DNA from: Candidatus Obscuribacter sp.
Lineage (GTDB): Bacteria; Cyanobacteriota; Vampirovibrionia; Obscuribacterales; Obscuribacteraceae
Direction of reading: 5' to 3'
Assembly (NCBI GenBank): GCA_016718315.1
Contig: JADKDV010000001.1
Span: forward strand, 558,001 to 622,000
Length of the DNA stretch: 64,000 nt
The first letter of the stretch is position 1, and each line of letters opens with the position of its first letter. Of the stretch, positions 1 through 9,549 are shown piece after piece. The notes under the pieces were generated by a model. The model searched no databases and was not told where the DNA came from. It was given only the letters and a program-made list of their open reading frames with translations. The position numbers and the translations under genes are program-made.

Positions 1-992
1 ATAGCACTGAGCAAAAGATGATGCAAAGGCGTATAAGGCAGCATAAAACCTAGCGTATTTTGACCTGGGGCAATGCCGCTGGCAATATTGCCAGGTGCTT
101 TGATATCCAGCAGCACCACAGGCGCTGCCGCACTGCTAAGCAGAGCCTTTTCTTCTTCACTAACGTGACAGTAGCGCTCAATCATCTCAATACTTTTGGC
201 CATAAGTGCAAATGGTTTGGCAAAGCGCTTTTTGCGCTCCCGGAGAAGTGCTACAACAGGAGCGTTTGTAGCATCACAAGCAATATGAAAACCACCAATG
301 CCTTTTATTGCAACAATCTGTCCCTTCAGTATGAGACTGGCAGCGATATCAACATCGTCACTTTGTGGTCTTTCGGCTCGGCTCAGTCTAAGTCCGTCAG
401 TACGCACAAGCTCTACCACCGGTCCGCAGACATAGCAGGCGTTAGGCTGAGCGTGAAACCTCCGGTCAAGCGGGTCTTTGTACTCTTTTAGACAATCGCT
501 ACATAAGGCAAAGGGCGCCATACTGGTATTAGGTCTATCGTAAGGAATACCACTAATGATACTGAGCCTGGGTCCACAGTGAGTGCAGTTAGTAAACGGA
601 TAGCGGTAGCGCCTACTGTTTGGACTAAGAGTTTCTTCCAAACAAGCTGGACAGGTCCTCGCATCGGCGGCAATGGACGTGCGGGCACTGCTGCTTACAC
701 TCTCCACTATTGCAAAGCGATCCGGTACAGGGTCACAGCAGTTAAGCTCTATATCGGATAAGTTGCACCAGTCAATGCTGTCGATTTGACCTAATGGCGG
801 GCAGTTGTCTTTGATGGCGGTGATAAAGGCATCGAGGTCTGCCTCCGCCCCAAATGCCTTGATTAAAACGCCTTCGCCATCGTTGAGGATATGACCGGTG
901 ATAGAGTGCTTGAGAGCCTCGCCATAAACGGTTGGTCTAAAGCCCACACCCTGCACGGTGCCTCTAATTCTTATCAAACGTCCGGATATCAA
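1..992 (-). CDS. hypF: Carbamoyltransferase HypF, N-terminal part (runs off window start)
   Basis: HypF makes the thiocarboxamide on HypE that becomes the cyanide ligands of [NiFe] hydrogenases. Reading the minus strand from about 992 down to 1 gives one open frame. It starts with an acylphosphatase domain (RGTVQGVGFRP, then the LNDGEG loop). Two Cys4 zinc fingers follow: CPAC with CTHC, including RYRYPFTNCTHCGPRLS, and CSDC with CYVC, including PLDRRFHAQPNAC. The YrdC-like domain then begins (KGIGGFHIACDATN, RERKKRFAKPFALM). The carbamoyltransferase domain lies outside the window. The frame has no ATG before the upstream stop near 1036. TTG codons at 992, 1016 or 1028 are the only usual alternatives, and 992 best matches the normal distance to the RGxVQG motif. 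The identity is clear; the start is uncertain. It is transcribed away from chrA. Confidence 0.93.
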   Translation of the reverse strand, partial: MISGRLIRIRGTVQGVGFRPTVYGEALKHSITGHILNDGEGVLIKAFGAEADLDAFITAIKDNCPPLGQIDSIDWCNLSDIELNCCDPVPDRFAIVESVSSSARTSIAADARTCPACLEETLSPNSRRYRYPFTNCTHCGPRLSIISGIPYDRPNTSMAPFALCSDCLKEYKDPLDRRFHAQPNACYVCGPVVELVRTDGLRLSRAERPQSDDVDIAASLILKGQIVAIKGIGGFHIACDATNAPVVALLRERKKRFAKPFALMAKSIEMIERYCHVSEEEKALLSSAAAPVVLLDIKAPGNIASGIAPGQNTLGFMLPYTPLHHLLLSA

Positions 993-1096
993 TGATTTGA
1001 TAGCATTATCTCTCAAGAGACTAATCAACTGGCACTGTTACCAGTTACTCTGCAATTTTGTCATATCGCCAGTTAGTTTGATATTGTAGTCATCAA

Positions 1097-2278
1097 GTGA
1101 ACCATCAAAACAAACTATTAAATCTCTCAGTACTGTTTTTCAAGCTCGGATTTACAGCCTTTGGCGGTCCAGCGGCCCATATCGCCATGATGCAACAGGA
1201 GGTTGTAAGACGGCGGAACTGGCTTAGTGAGATTGAATTTTTGGATCTGGTCAGCGCTGCCAATTTGATCCCGGGACCAAACTCCACTGAGCTAGCAATC
1301 CACATTGGCTACCGCCAAGCCGGACTGGCCGGGCTTGCAGTCGCTGGACTCTGCTTTATTTTGCCTGCCGCTTTGATGGTCACGGCAATTGCCGCTGTTT
1401 ATGTACAACTGCATCAGTTGCCTCAGCTAATTGCCATCATGCTTGGCATTAAACCTGTAGTTTTAGCCATTATCTTGCATGCCTCAATAGCTCTGGCAAA
1501 GAGCGTATTAAAAACAAATCTCAGTCGGCTTGCCTGTATATGCGCTTTGATTGGCTGCTTTTGCGCTCTAGGTGAAATCACAATACTGCTTTTGACAGGT
1601 CTCTTGCTTATGTTTGTACAAACCGACAAACACATCAGACAAACCAGAATTAGTGCTCTGATTATAGTCCCACTGGCAGTAATAGCCCTGTTACTTATGG
1701 CCAACGATTTTGGCATAACCTTGCCCTGGGTAGTGAGTCAAGATACAGCGGCCGCCAGCTACAACTTACCTGCCCTTTTTTGTTATTTTGCCAAAGTAGG
1801 CGCTGTGCTCTACGGCAGTGGTTATGTCCTTCTGGCTTTCTTGCAAAAGGACTTAGTTAATTCCATGCACTGGATCACAACAGGGCAGCTAATGGACGCC
1901 ACAGCCATTGGACAAGTTACTCCCGGTCCAGTATTTACCACAGCTACTTTTATTGGCTATCTGCTTGGTGGCACTAGTGGTGCGCTAGCAGCAACAACAG
2001 GTATATTTTTGCCAGCCTTTGGCTTTGTTGCTATCACCGCGCCCTATCTGAGTCGACTGCGCCAATCAATACTGCTGGGCAATATGCTGGATGGAGTCAA
2101 TGCCGCCTCACTAGCTTTGATGATCTATGTCTTTATACAACTGATACCAGGAGCGCTCCAAAATGTCATTACCGGGCTCATCTTTGCGTTATCTCTAGTA
2201 ATTTTGCAGCTCAAACCAATTAATGCCACCTGGCTCATTGCTCTTGGCGCTCTCACTGGATATCTGTTTTTTAGATAA
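1097..2278 (+). CDS. chrA: Chromate transporter ChrA (two-domain form)
   Basis: Inner-membrane CHR-family permease of about 393 residues, the usual length for the long two-domain form. The family exports chromate, probably by proton antiport. Each half carries the family signature. The N-terminal half has FFKLGFTAFGGPAAHIAMM and later NLIPGPNSTELAIHIGYR. The C-terminal half has YFAKVGAVLYGSGYVLLAFL and later IGQVTPGPVFTTATFIGY. About ten hydrophobic segments alternate with short loops. The start is GTG at 1097, about 100 bases from the likely start of hypF on the other strand, so the two share a divergent promoter region. True substrates of many ChrA homologues are untested, so chromate is inferred from family membership. 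Confidence 0.9.
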   Translation: MNHQNKLLNLSVLFFKLGFTAFGGPAAHIAMMQQEVVRRRNWLSEIEFLDLVSAANLIPGPNSTELAIHIGYRQAGLAGLAVAGLCFILPAALMVTAIAAVYVQLHQLPQLIAIMLGIKPVVLAIILHASIALAKSVLKTNLSRLACICALIGCFCALGEITILLLTGLLLMFVQTDKHIRQTRISALIIVPLAVIALLLMANDFGITLPWVVSQDTAAASYNLPALFCYFAKVGAVLYGSGYVLLAFLQKDLVNSMHWITTGQLMDATAIGQVTPGPVFTTATFIGYLLGGTSGALAATTGIFLPAFGFVAITAPYLSRLRQSILLGNMLDGVNAASLALMIYVFIQLIPGALQNVITGLIFALSLVILQLKPINATWLIALGALTGYLFFR

Positions 2279-2327
2279 AACAAGATAAACTTATAGTCCA
2301 TCTCAAGCGTGCAAACAGTAATTTTGA

Positions 2328-2999
2328 ATGGCATACAAATTAGACAAACAACCAGGCAAGCTTATTTTACGATGCAATCAACCGGTGCTACTGATAGTGG
2401 CACTGTTTCTATTGCTCATGATTGTTTACGCACTCTTTAGAGGCTCAGATCATCCCCGAGCCTACATTGGTGTGGCGTCGGCAATATTCTTCTGGCTGGT
2501 AACTGTGCTTGCCTATAAGGACTCTACTTATGTATTTGATCTGATCAATAGACGTCTGGTATACAACAGCTTTGGTCCGCTCCTACGTTTGCGCAAAGGT
2601 TCAATTGACTTTGACAACATCAATTCAATCACTCTAGAGGACATTCCCACTAGAGGTGGCCAAAATGAATCGCGAATAGTACTATGTCATAACGACAGCA
2701 CCATGCCTCTCTCCAATAGTTTTGATAATCCTCAGTCAGTCGAAGACTGTTTTGTGAAAATTCACGAGGCAGTAAAAGGCAATACACCACTTTTAGTAAG
2801 AAGCGCTCCTGCGCCGGTCTCGCTCACGATGAGCCCGGTAAACAAAGAAGTTGCTATTACAAACGAAATTGAAAAAATCGTAGATAGCCTGATAACACAA
2901 AAAAAGTTTATCGATGCCATTAAACTAGTACGCAAAGAGGCAAATGTCGACCTTAAAGCAGCCAAAGACTATGTAGACCGGCGCGCAAAGCATAAATAG
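2328..2999 (+). CDS. Membrane protein with L7/L12-like C-terminal motif
   Basis: A 223-residue protein of unknown function. Two hydrophobic segments near the N terminus (about residues 19-37 and 46-64) are followed by a polar region that looks like a PH-like or DUF-type beta domain (YVFDLINRRLVYNS, then a run of short strands). The last 35 residues read KKFIDAIKLVRKEANVDLKA then AKDYVDRR. This resembles the helix-turn-helix of the ribosomal L7/L12 C-terminal domain, where the usual form is AIKxVRExTGLGLKEAKDxV. That motif is used outside ribosomes as a small interaction module. It starts 49 bases after chrA on the same strand and may be cotranscribed. Function is unknown. Confidence 0.75.
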   Translation: MAYKLDKQPGKLILRCNQPVLLIVALFLLLMIVYALFRGSDHPRAYIGVASAIFFWLVTVLAYKDSTYVFDLINRRLVYNSFGPLLRLRKGSIDFDNINSITLEDIPTRGGQNESRIVLCHNDSTMPLSNSFDNPQSVEDCFVKIHEAVKGNTPLLVRSAPAPVSLTMSPVNKEVAITNEIEKIVDSLITQKKFIDAIKLVRKEANVDLKAAKDYVDRRAKHK

Positions 3000-3064
3000 A
3001 CAAGTAAAAACTCGATGCCAAGGTGATTGAATTAGTCGAAGCAATCCAATGAGGCAAGGGCTCA

Positions 3065-3970
3065 ATGAATAAAACAGCTGTCACTTATCTAGTTTTGAGT
3101 GCTTCACTATTGGCCTCCACCCTCAGCCTGAGCGGATGTAGCTCCTCTGGACCAAAAGCAGAAGACCTGGCCAAACTACAACAAGAAAACGCTGCTCTCA
3201 AAGCTGACATCGAGAGTCTCAAAAAGCAGATGGAATCAAAGTCTGTCGAAATTGAAAAGGCAAAGGATAGCGCCGCCGACACCGCAGAATCAACCGCTAG
3301 TACTACAGATAGTGCTACTGGCAGTACCGCTGCCGCCACTAACACAACTGAATCAACCACCCCCAAAGTAAGCTTTACAGACATCGCAGACGTCTTTGGC
3401 GAAAAAGAAATCAAACGGTTAACCGAGTTGAAAGTAATCGAAGATGGAGCGACATTTGATCCCACAAAACCGATTAGCAGAGCACAATTTGTCGATTGGT
3501 TGGTCAAGGCCAATAACGTCATCAAGCCCAAAAAGTACATGATACGCAAGGCTGAAAAGTCCGCCAAGCCTGCATTTACCGATGTGCCAGCGACTAATAC
3601 AGCTTTTCCTGCCATCCAGGGTATGAGTGATTCGGACTGGTCCATTGGCTTTACTGACAAAACTTTTAGACCAGATCAAAACCTCACTCGTGAACAAATG
3701 ATCGCGATTAAGGCGCCCCTGGATTATCAACAAAAAGATCTCTCCAACTATCTGGATAAATGGCGCGATAATGCCAAAATCAGCAAAGATTTTAAAGCCA
3801 CAATGAATCTGGAAGCGTTTGCCGGTCACAACTGGGAAAGAGTTTTTGGCGCCACCAAAAGTTGCGATCCGCAAAAAACAGTGACCAGAGCTGAGGCTGC
3901 CGTCTGTCTCTATCAGTTTTATAGTAATCAACAGGATTTCTCAGCAGCTGACCCACAGGGTGGCACATAA
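3065..3970 (+). CDS. Lipoprotein with coiled coil and S-layer homology-like domain
   Basis: A 301-residue predicted lipoprotein. The signal peptide ends in a lipobox LSGC, putting the acylated cysteine at about residue 25. A heptad-like coiled coil follows (about residues 32-65), then a Ser/Thr/Ala-rich linker (about 68-98). The rest holds SLH-like motifs: FTDIADVFGEKEIKRLTELK, then FDPTKPISRAQFVDWLV, and later FTDKTFRPDQNLTREQMIAI. SLH domains bind cell-wall polymers, so the protein probably links the outer or inner membrane to peptidoglycan or its secondary polymer. A good ribosome site (GAGGCAAGG) lies just upstream of the ATG. The SLH copies are degenerate, so wall binding is inferred. 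Confidence 0.8.
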   Translation: MNKTAVTYLVLSASLLASTLSLSGCSSSGPKAEDLAKLQQENAALKADIESLKKQMESKSVEIEKAKDSAADTAESTASTTDSATGSTAAATNTTESTTPKVSFTDIADVFGEKEIKRLTELKVIEDGATFDPTKPISRAQFVDWLVKANNVIKPKKYMIRKAEKSAKPAFTDVPATNTAFPAIQGMSDSDWSIGFTDKTFRPDQNLTREQMIAIKAPLDYQQKDLSNYLDKWRDNAKISKDFKATMNLEAFAGHNWERVFGATKSCDPQKTVTRAEAAVCLYQFYSNQQDFSAADPQGGT

Positions 3971-4027
3971 ACCCTGACCATGTGATAATCGTTGTTCACC
4001 GTACTTAAGCCGCCAGGCGGAGGGCTC

Positions 4028-4870
4028 ATGCTTTATAAAAACACTACTGCCGAAGTCGAGATATTTGGACAAAAGTTGCCAGAACCCAGAGTCCTTCTAG
4101 ACTTTCTCGGATTTGAGACACACATTAAGCAAATCAGAGACAAGCGCGGCGCCAGTGTTTATCCAGGCTGGTACGACCATGCGGCCTATTATGTGATTGA
4201 TTTGCCTGCCGACAAAATGTATGGACCTGGCGAAGTAGTACCGATTTTAAGCACCGTCAAAGCCCCTGATTACGAATTTGAAATTGGCTGTCTTGCCACC
4301 AAGCATGCTCTAATCACAAGCCCCGAAGAAGCTCTCAAATACTTCCAGGAGCATTGCTATCTGACTATCCTCAATGACTGGTCAGCCAGAGACGTACAAA
4401 AAAAAGACATGGAGGGACTTGGTCCCACCAATAGCAAGTTTATCCTGGGCAAAAGTATCGGTCCCAAATTTGTCAAAGCCTCTGACATAAAGATGGACGA
4501 CAACGGCGTGCTCTTTATGGAAATGACCCTCAAGATCAATGGTGAAGTGCGCAGCCAGTCCAATTATCAAAGCCTTTATCACACACATCCAGTCACTGGC
4601 GCCAAGCAAGCCTGGAGCTTCCCCCGTATATTTGCCTGGCTGGGCTCACAAAACATCGCCATACAACCCGGTTATCTGTTTGGTTCAGGCACCGTCGGTA
4701 ATGGCTGTATTGCTGAGTTTTCGGCAAAAATGGATCCGGTCACTGGTCAAGAGCTTAAGCCGGCTCAATTTGGTTGGCTCAAAGACGGCGACGAAGTCTC
4801 CATGGAAGTGGAAGGCATAGGCGTTTTGAGCAACAAAGTAAAAGTAAAAGAATACGCTGCCATCAAATAA
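4028..4870 (+). CDS. Fumarylacetoacetate hydrolase family protein
   Basis: A 280-residue member of the FAH superfamily, whose members cleave or decarboxylate C-C bonds in aromatic-acid breakdown using a divalent metal. Family features are EFEIGCLATK (metal-binding acidic residues), LNDWSARDVQKKD, GPTNSKFILGKSIGPKFV and the C-terminal LFGSGTVGNGCIAEF. The ATG at 4028 is preceded by GGCGGAGGG at good spacing. A further 12 codons are open upstream but lack a ribosome site, so 4028 is preferred. The actual substrate cannot be told: the gene stands alone, without other homogentisate or homoprotocatechuate genes. tRNA-Leu follows on the opposite strand. Confidence 0.85.
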   Translation: MLYKNTTAEVEIFGQKLPEPRVLLDFLGFETHIKQIRDKRGASVYPGWYDHAAYYVIDLPADKMYGPGEVVPILSTVKAPDYEFEIGCLATKHALITSPEEALKYFQEHCYLTILNDWSARDVQKKDMEGLGPTNSKFILGKSIGPKFVKASDIKMDDNGVLFMEMTLKINGEVRSQSNYQSLYHTHPVTGAKQAWSFPRIFAWLGSQNIAIQPGYLFGSGTVGNGCIAEFSAKMDPVTGQELKPAQFGWLKDGDEVSMEVEGIGVLSNKVKVKEYAAIK

Positions 4871-4896
4871 TTGACAGCAGCGCATCAAAAGAAAAT

Positions 4897-4980
4897 TGCC
4901 CTTGGAGGGATTCGGACCCTCAATCCCTTACGGGCACCGCATTTTAAGTGCGGCTCGTATACCAGTTCCGACACAAGGGC
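4897..4980 (-). tRNA. tRNA-Leu (anticodon UAA)
   Basis: On the minus strand an 84-base class II tRNA folds cleanly. The acceptor stem GCCCTTG pairs with CAAGGGC, with A as discriminator. The anticodon stem CCGCA/TGCGG encloses the loop CTTAAAA, giving anticodon TAA. A long variable arm has the stem CCC/GGG, and the T arm GAGGG-TCCGAAT-CCCTC is complete. The 3' CCA is not encoded. Confidence 0.96.
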
Positions 4981-5021
4981 ATGGCAGAAAAAATATTCTA
5001 GCATCATTTGCTACAGCCGAC

Positions 5022-6194
5022 TTAGAGACGGCTGGCACCTTCAGCCAATCTCTTAGCTACTTCACGACTGCTCACGCCATCGCGTCTGATCATCACTTTG
5101 AGGACTGAGGCAAAGCCTATTGCCCAGACTATTGAGAGCATTGTAGCGAGGGTGCGTTTGGTCTGAGTGGGCTCATGGATAAAGTCACCGGCAAAACTGG
5201 CGATAATCAGCGTGAGCGGGTCAGGAGAGACCACACTGCCCTGTTTGAGCCAGTTAAGCATCTGCACAATTAAAAGACTGCCAAATACAAAACTTATCGC
5301 AACAACGGCTCTTTGACTGAGACTGGCTCTCAAACAAAGCACATTTTGGGTGTCGACAAATATCTTAACGGGAAATAGCACAAAGAGCCCGAGCCCAGCG
5401 CTCACCACCATGGCTAAAAGAGACTGCCCAGCCAGGCTCTCTATAACGATGGACTGAGCCAGATAAAAGCCAGCAACACAAGTGCAAGCATAGGTAAATA
5501 CGCTCACCAGGTTGACATTGCAATCAGGATCGACCGGACTGCGCCACCATTTAGCAGCACGTGCCAGGCGGGGCAAGAGCAGTGGTGCCATGATCAAGGA
5601 TAAAACACCATAGAGCAAGCTCAAAAGTGGATTGACAGCAGCCTTAGCCCTGTCTGATTGATAACGTGAGAGCATCAGTGCTGTTTGAGGCTCTTTACCA
5701 AAGAAGTCATAAGCATTGGACGCAAAAGTGTTAAAAGCGCGACTCTTGCTAAAGTGCTCAATACGAGCGGACAAGAAGTCGCAAGCTAGTGATGAAGCGC
5801 CGTAATATGGTGCCGCTAAGAGACTATAGGCGGTGGCATTGACAAAGGTGCTGTTTGATACTGGAGTGGGCAAAACCACTGGATGCAAAAAGCGGGGATC
5901 GTTGTGGAAGTTTTTTGCTGCCCAGGAGCGCAAAGCCTCCATGGCATCGGCATTTTGGGCGCTGTATTCGTCACGGTTGAGGATCAAGGCAAAAAATACA
6001 GTACGCATTACTTTGTCGGCAAAGCTTGTATCCCAGATACCGGCCACCGATGCATTGGCCATCAGTTTATCTGGATTGCTCAGTGTACGTACTTGCTCTC
6101 TAGGTCTGACAAATATGGCTACACAGACGATCAAAGCCGCGATCAATACCGCTACAAAAGTAAGAGCTGGCTTTTTGCCCGAATTGGTTTGCAT
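5022..6194 (-). CDS. Multi-pass membrane protein of unknown function
   Basis: A 390-residue protein I do not recognise. An N-terminal hydrophobic segment (about residues 10-28) is followed by a soluble region of roughly 160 residues (likely outside the membrane; contains HNDPRFLHPVVLPTP). About five hydrophobic segments fill the second half, and the end is short and basic. The start chosen is the ATG at 6194, preceded by GAGGCGGATTG; a TTG one codon earlier is less likely. It lies alone between tRNA-Leu and the convergent-free TPR operon upstream. No catalytic motif is visible. Confidence 0.7.
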   Translation of the reverse strand: MQTNSGKKPALTFVAVLIAALIVCVAIFVRPREQVRTLSNPDKLMANASVAGIWDTSFADKVMRTVFFALILNRDEYSAQNADAMEALRSWAAKNFHNDPRFLHPVVLPTPVSNSTFVNATAYSLLAAPYYGASSLACDFLSARIEHFSKSRAFNTFASNAYDFFGKEPQTALMLSRYQSDRAKAAVNPLLSLLYGVLSLIMAPLLLPRLARAAKWWRSPVDPDCNVNLVSVFTYACTCVAGFYLAQSIVIESLAGQSLLAMVVSAGLGLFVLFPVKIFVDTQNVLCLRASLSQRAVVAISFVFGSLLIVQMLNWLKQGSVVSPDPLTLIIASFAGDFIHEPTQTKRTLATMLSIVWAIGFASVLKVMIRRDGVSSREVAKRLAEGASRL

Positions 6195-6295
6195 CAATCC
6201 GCCTCATAACAACCAGTCAATTTTAGCGGATATCAAGGGCGCAATAGTTTTATTTACTGGAGTTAATTCAAAAGGCAAAGAGCTGTAATAGTCAA

Positions 6296-7874
6296 TTAGA
6301 GTTTGCCATTGCGTATATCCATCAGGGCATCAAATTGACCCAAAGCTGCTGCAATTTTTTTTAGTCGCTTACTTTCTGCCAGATCATGATTTGCCGCTGC
6401 AACTTGACTGAGGAGTAAATAGTCGTCAGGCACAATACTTTCTGCCTGGCAAAGCTGCTTGGCCAATATTTGTGCGGCTTTTATATCTCCAGTAGACAGC
6501 ATTACCCGGAGCTTATAAAAGCCCATCTCATCGCTATCCTCTTGATTTGATTGAAGAAGCTGCAAAACTTGTTTGTAGTCTCCCAACATCAGATAAAGAG
6601 GCACAGGACTAAAAGACTCGGTCTTAGTGTCACTAATTTTAGTAAGAGCAACTCTTGCTTCGTCTTTGCGTCCTAGCAAGATCAAAGCTTTAATGCGATC
6701 AAACTCTACATAGTCCCCTTTGCCACTGTCTGGCTCCAAACATTTAACTGTGGCTTGACCAAGTTGATCACGGCGAGCTGGCGGAAGTATTTCCAATAAT
6801 TCGACTAAACCACCATACCAAAAGCGCCTGCCACTGCTCATCTGAGACAGGGCTTTAGCAGTGACATCACTTTCGATTTTATCTATCTGCTTCTGGTCTC
6901 TAAGTAATCTAGCGATTTTCACCTCATTGGCCAGGTCTTCAAAATCGAGCGTGTAATACTCTCCACTGGGACCTGCAGATTTAGCCACAAGAGCCTCAAC
7001 TGACTTGAGAGCCTGGTAATAGTGTTTAATTGAGTCTTCCGAATCGCCCATAACGAGCTCTAAGTCAGCAATCATTTTTAGATCGGTAAATTGCAGTCCG
7101 GCACCATATTCGCTCTTATTAACATCCGTTCTGACACTTATGCTGGTGATAAACCGTTTGAGAGAGTCAAAAGCAAGCTTATAGTTTTGCCCTTTTACAT
7201 AAAACTTGTAGAGATCTCGCATAGATAATCGGCGATCGTAGTCACTACCATCAGCGCTCTTAATAGAACTTTTGAGATCAGCAACAAACAAATCATTCAA
7301 CTCAAGAAGTTGATAAAGCGAGGCGCGCTTGTTAAGTTGCTCGCAGCTTAGCTTCATCTGAGCAGTAGCATGCAAATCTTTCAGTGCCAGCTCTTTTTTT
7401 TTCAAGAGTGCGATAACAATCGGCCCTTTCAATCAGTGTTTCAAAACTTGGTCCTGCCATAGCAATCGCTTTAGAATATGCCTCAATAGCAAGTCCAGGA
7501 TTATCACCTTGCAGCACATCACCTTTAAGCTTTAGCCATTTAGCCACCGCTGGCTGAAGACGAATTAAGTGCTCATAGTCTGCCAATGCTAATTTGTTGA
7601 GGCTCTTTTCATAGTAGGCATTAGCTCTGCGCTCAAGTGCTTTGATGTTGTCCTTATCGTGTTTGAGTATTTCACTACTCTCGGCAATAATCGTATCGGC
7701 ATCTGGATCATCTTTATCGCCGCGATCTCTCAAGCTCTCAAAGACTTTACTCAGTGGATTGCCGGGAGTACGCGAGACAACGATAATAACAGCCAGTCCA
7801 GCCATGTCTATAGTCAGGAGCACACCAACAAACAACATCAGTTTGCGACCAAAGCTCCAGTCCTTGATACTCAT
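6296..7874 (-). pseudogene. TPR membrane protein, frameshifted at an A9 run
   Basis: Two overlapping frames together make one protein paralogous to the neighbour at 7881-9494. The 5' part (7874 to about 7400) has the same N terminus: a WSFGRKL motif, one membrane segment, then TPR-like repeats ending ERADCYRTLEKK. The 3' part continues KKKELALKDLHATAQMKLSC in another frame and matches the paralogue where it reads GQKALCLKDLQ. The join falls in a run of nine A on the minus strand (7394-7402); eight would restore a single frame of about 525 residues, close to the paralogue's 537. Either this is a sequencing or natural indel, or transcriptional slippage on A9 makes some full-length protein. The ATG at 7874 lies 6 bases after the upstream stop, so it is in an operon with that gene. 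Function is unknown, probably an inner-membrane scaffold facing the periplasm. Confidence 0.8.
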
Positions 7875-7880
7875 ATCTTG

Positions 7881-9494
7881 CTATTTACCACTCTGTGACT
7901 GTAGTTTGGTATCCAGCAAATCAAGCAGTGCCTGCTGATTACCGACACCTGCTGCCGCTCTAACCAGGAGCTTAGCTCTTTTAGACTCTTTTTGGATTTC
8001 AGCTAAGCGACTCAAAGTATATAAATCCTCGCCATGTACGCCAGGATCACCTTTTACCTTGATGCACAATTCTTTAGCCTGCTCAAAATTGCCTGAGACA
8101 AACTCTGCTCTAGCAGCGCGCAGTTGATCCTTATCGGAGCGATTCTCTTTGATGCCTCTTGCCACGACTAGAGCGGTTTCGGGGTCATCGAGAGCAAGAT
8201 AGAGCTCAACGTTTTTCATGGCGCCAGGGGCATAAGGATCAATTTGTGTCATCGCTCTTCTGGCTTCACCGAGGCGGTCACTGAGTATAGCCAGCTCAAT
8301 TTTATCGCGTTCAAAATTGTCTCCCTGGGCTTTTACACGCTCCAGATATTGCAAAGCAGCGTCGCACAGCTCCACACGAGCTGGTCTCGATAGGGCGGTG
8401 ATAAGCTCCAGCAAATTTGTGTAACCACTAGACTGGCCGCTAGCAAGTATTTCTTTGGCTTTGCCCACAACATGCTTTTGGCTCTTATCTATAAGACCGG
8501 GTGTTTTTAGGATTTGTGCTATTTGCAGCTCTTGTAAAAGATCACCAAAATCTAGCACGCCATATCGCTCCCAGACCTGCTCTTTGTCATTATTTGCAGC
8601 AACTATAAAGGCATAGGCTTTTTGGTAGGTTGACATTGCCTCATTTTTTTGACCGGCGGCAAGTAACAGGTCAGCCAGTACTTTGTACTGTTTGCCCAAG
8701 ATCAAATTGCGCTCAACAGGTGGTGATTTAGCTAGCTCCTCAGACAGGGTGTTTGTAAAGCGTCTCTGCAAACTGACAGCTTCAGCTACTCTCTCTTGAT
8801 TTAGCAAATACCGATAAAGACAATGATTATTGACTGCACGCCCATGCAGGTCACCACCGGCGGTATTAGCATAGTCAACGATTATGCTAACAAACTTTTT
8901 GCTCTCTCCCGCCTGCAAATAAGCATTAGCCAGGATTAGTATCTGCTCTGGCGCAAGCGTACTGCTCTTGATGGTCTGTAAGTCCTTGAGACAAAGAGCC
9001 TTTTGCCCGACTTGTGCATAACAAGTTGCACGACCGAGCAAATAGTCGACTTTGGCACCGTCCATCTTTATGAGCTGATTGTATGCGGGGATAGCCTGCT
9101 GTGGATCAAACTTTTGCTCAGCCATAGCCTGCCATTTTACCCAGAGATAGTTATCTGGCTGGAGCTTATTTAGATGGGCTGCATCTTTAGCAGCCAGGGC
9201 ATATTCGCCTAAAAAATAATAAGCCTCGCAGCGGTCAGACAGGGCATTGACGTTATCAGGCTCACCATCAAGCTTTTTGCTGCAAGCACTGACGATGTTT
9301 TGATTACCTTTTGAAGTAAATTTGTCAACACTGTCGCTATCAGAGTCTGTAAATCTGGTAGCAAGCTTTGCCAGCGGACTATCCGGCGATTTATTTAGCT
9401 GCCACAACAAGATTCCAGCCAATAGATCGATAACTAGCACCAGACTCAAGATAAAGGCTAGCTTACGCTTAAATGACCAGCTTTTAAAACCCAT
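7881..9494 (-). CDS. TPR-repeat membrane protein
   Basis: A 537-residue protein: WSFKRKLAFILSLVLVID near the N terminus gives one membrane anchor (residues about 10-30), followed by TPR-like helical repeats (examples: ALSDRCEAYYFLGEYALAAK and ILANAYLQAGESKKFVSII). The ATG is preceded by GAGGACTA. It is the first gene of a two-gene operon; its paralogue follows within a few bases. The pair probably arose by tandem duplication. No enzymatic motif is visible; TPRs suggest a role in protein-protein contacts at the membrane. Confidence 0.8.
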   Translation of the reverse strand: MGFKSWSFKRKLAFILSLVLVIDLLAGILLWQLNKSPDSPLAKLATRFTDSDSDSVDKFTSKGNQNIVSACSKKLDGEPDNVNALSDRCEAYYFLGEYALAAKDAAHLNKLQPDNYLWVKWQAMAEQKFDPQQAIPAYNQLIKMDGAKVDYLLGRATCYAQVGQKALCLKDLQTIKSSTLAPEQILILANAYLQAGESKKFVSIIVDYANTAGGDLHGRAVNNHCLYRYLLNQERVAEAVSLQRRFTNTLSEELAKSPPVERNLILGKQYKVLADLLLAAGQKNEAMSTYQKAYAFIVAANNDKEQVWERYGVLDFGDLLQELQIAQILKTPGLIDKSQKHVVGKAKEILASGQSSGYTNLLELITALSRPARVELCDAALQYLERVKAQGDNFERDKIELAILSDRLGEARRAMTQIDPYAPGAMKNVELYLALDDPETALVVARGIKENRSDKDQLRAARAEFVSGNFEQAKELCIKVKGDPGVHGEDLYTLSRLAEIQKESKRAKLLVRAAAGVGNQQALLDLLDTKLQSQSGK

Positions 9495-9549
9495 TAGTCC
9501 TCATTGTTGGTAATTTTTGCTAGCTAGTTGGATTAGCTTATTGCCCCTT

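Noticed and set aside
60..761. Plus-strand open frames of 143 and 60 codons near the window start
   Set aside because: They lie antisense to the clear hypF reading frame, which shows acylphosphatase, zinc-finger and YrdC motifs without interruption.
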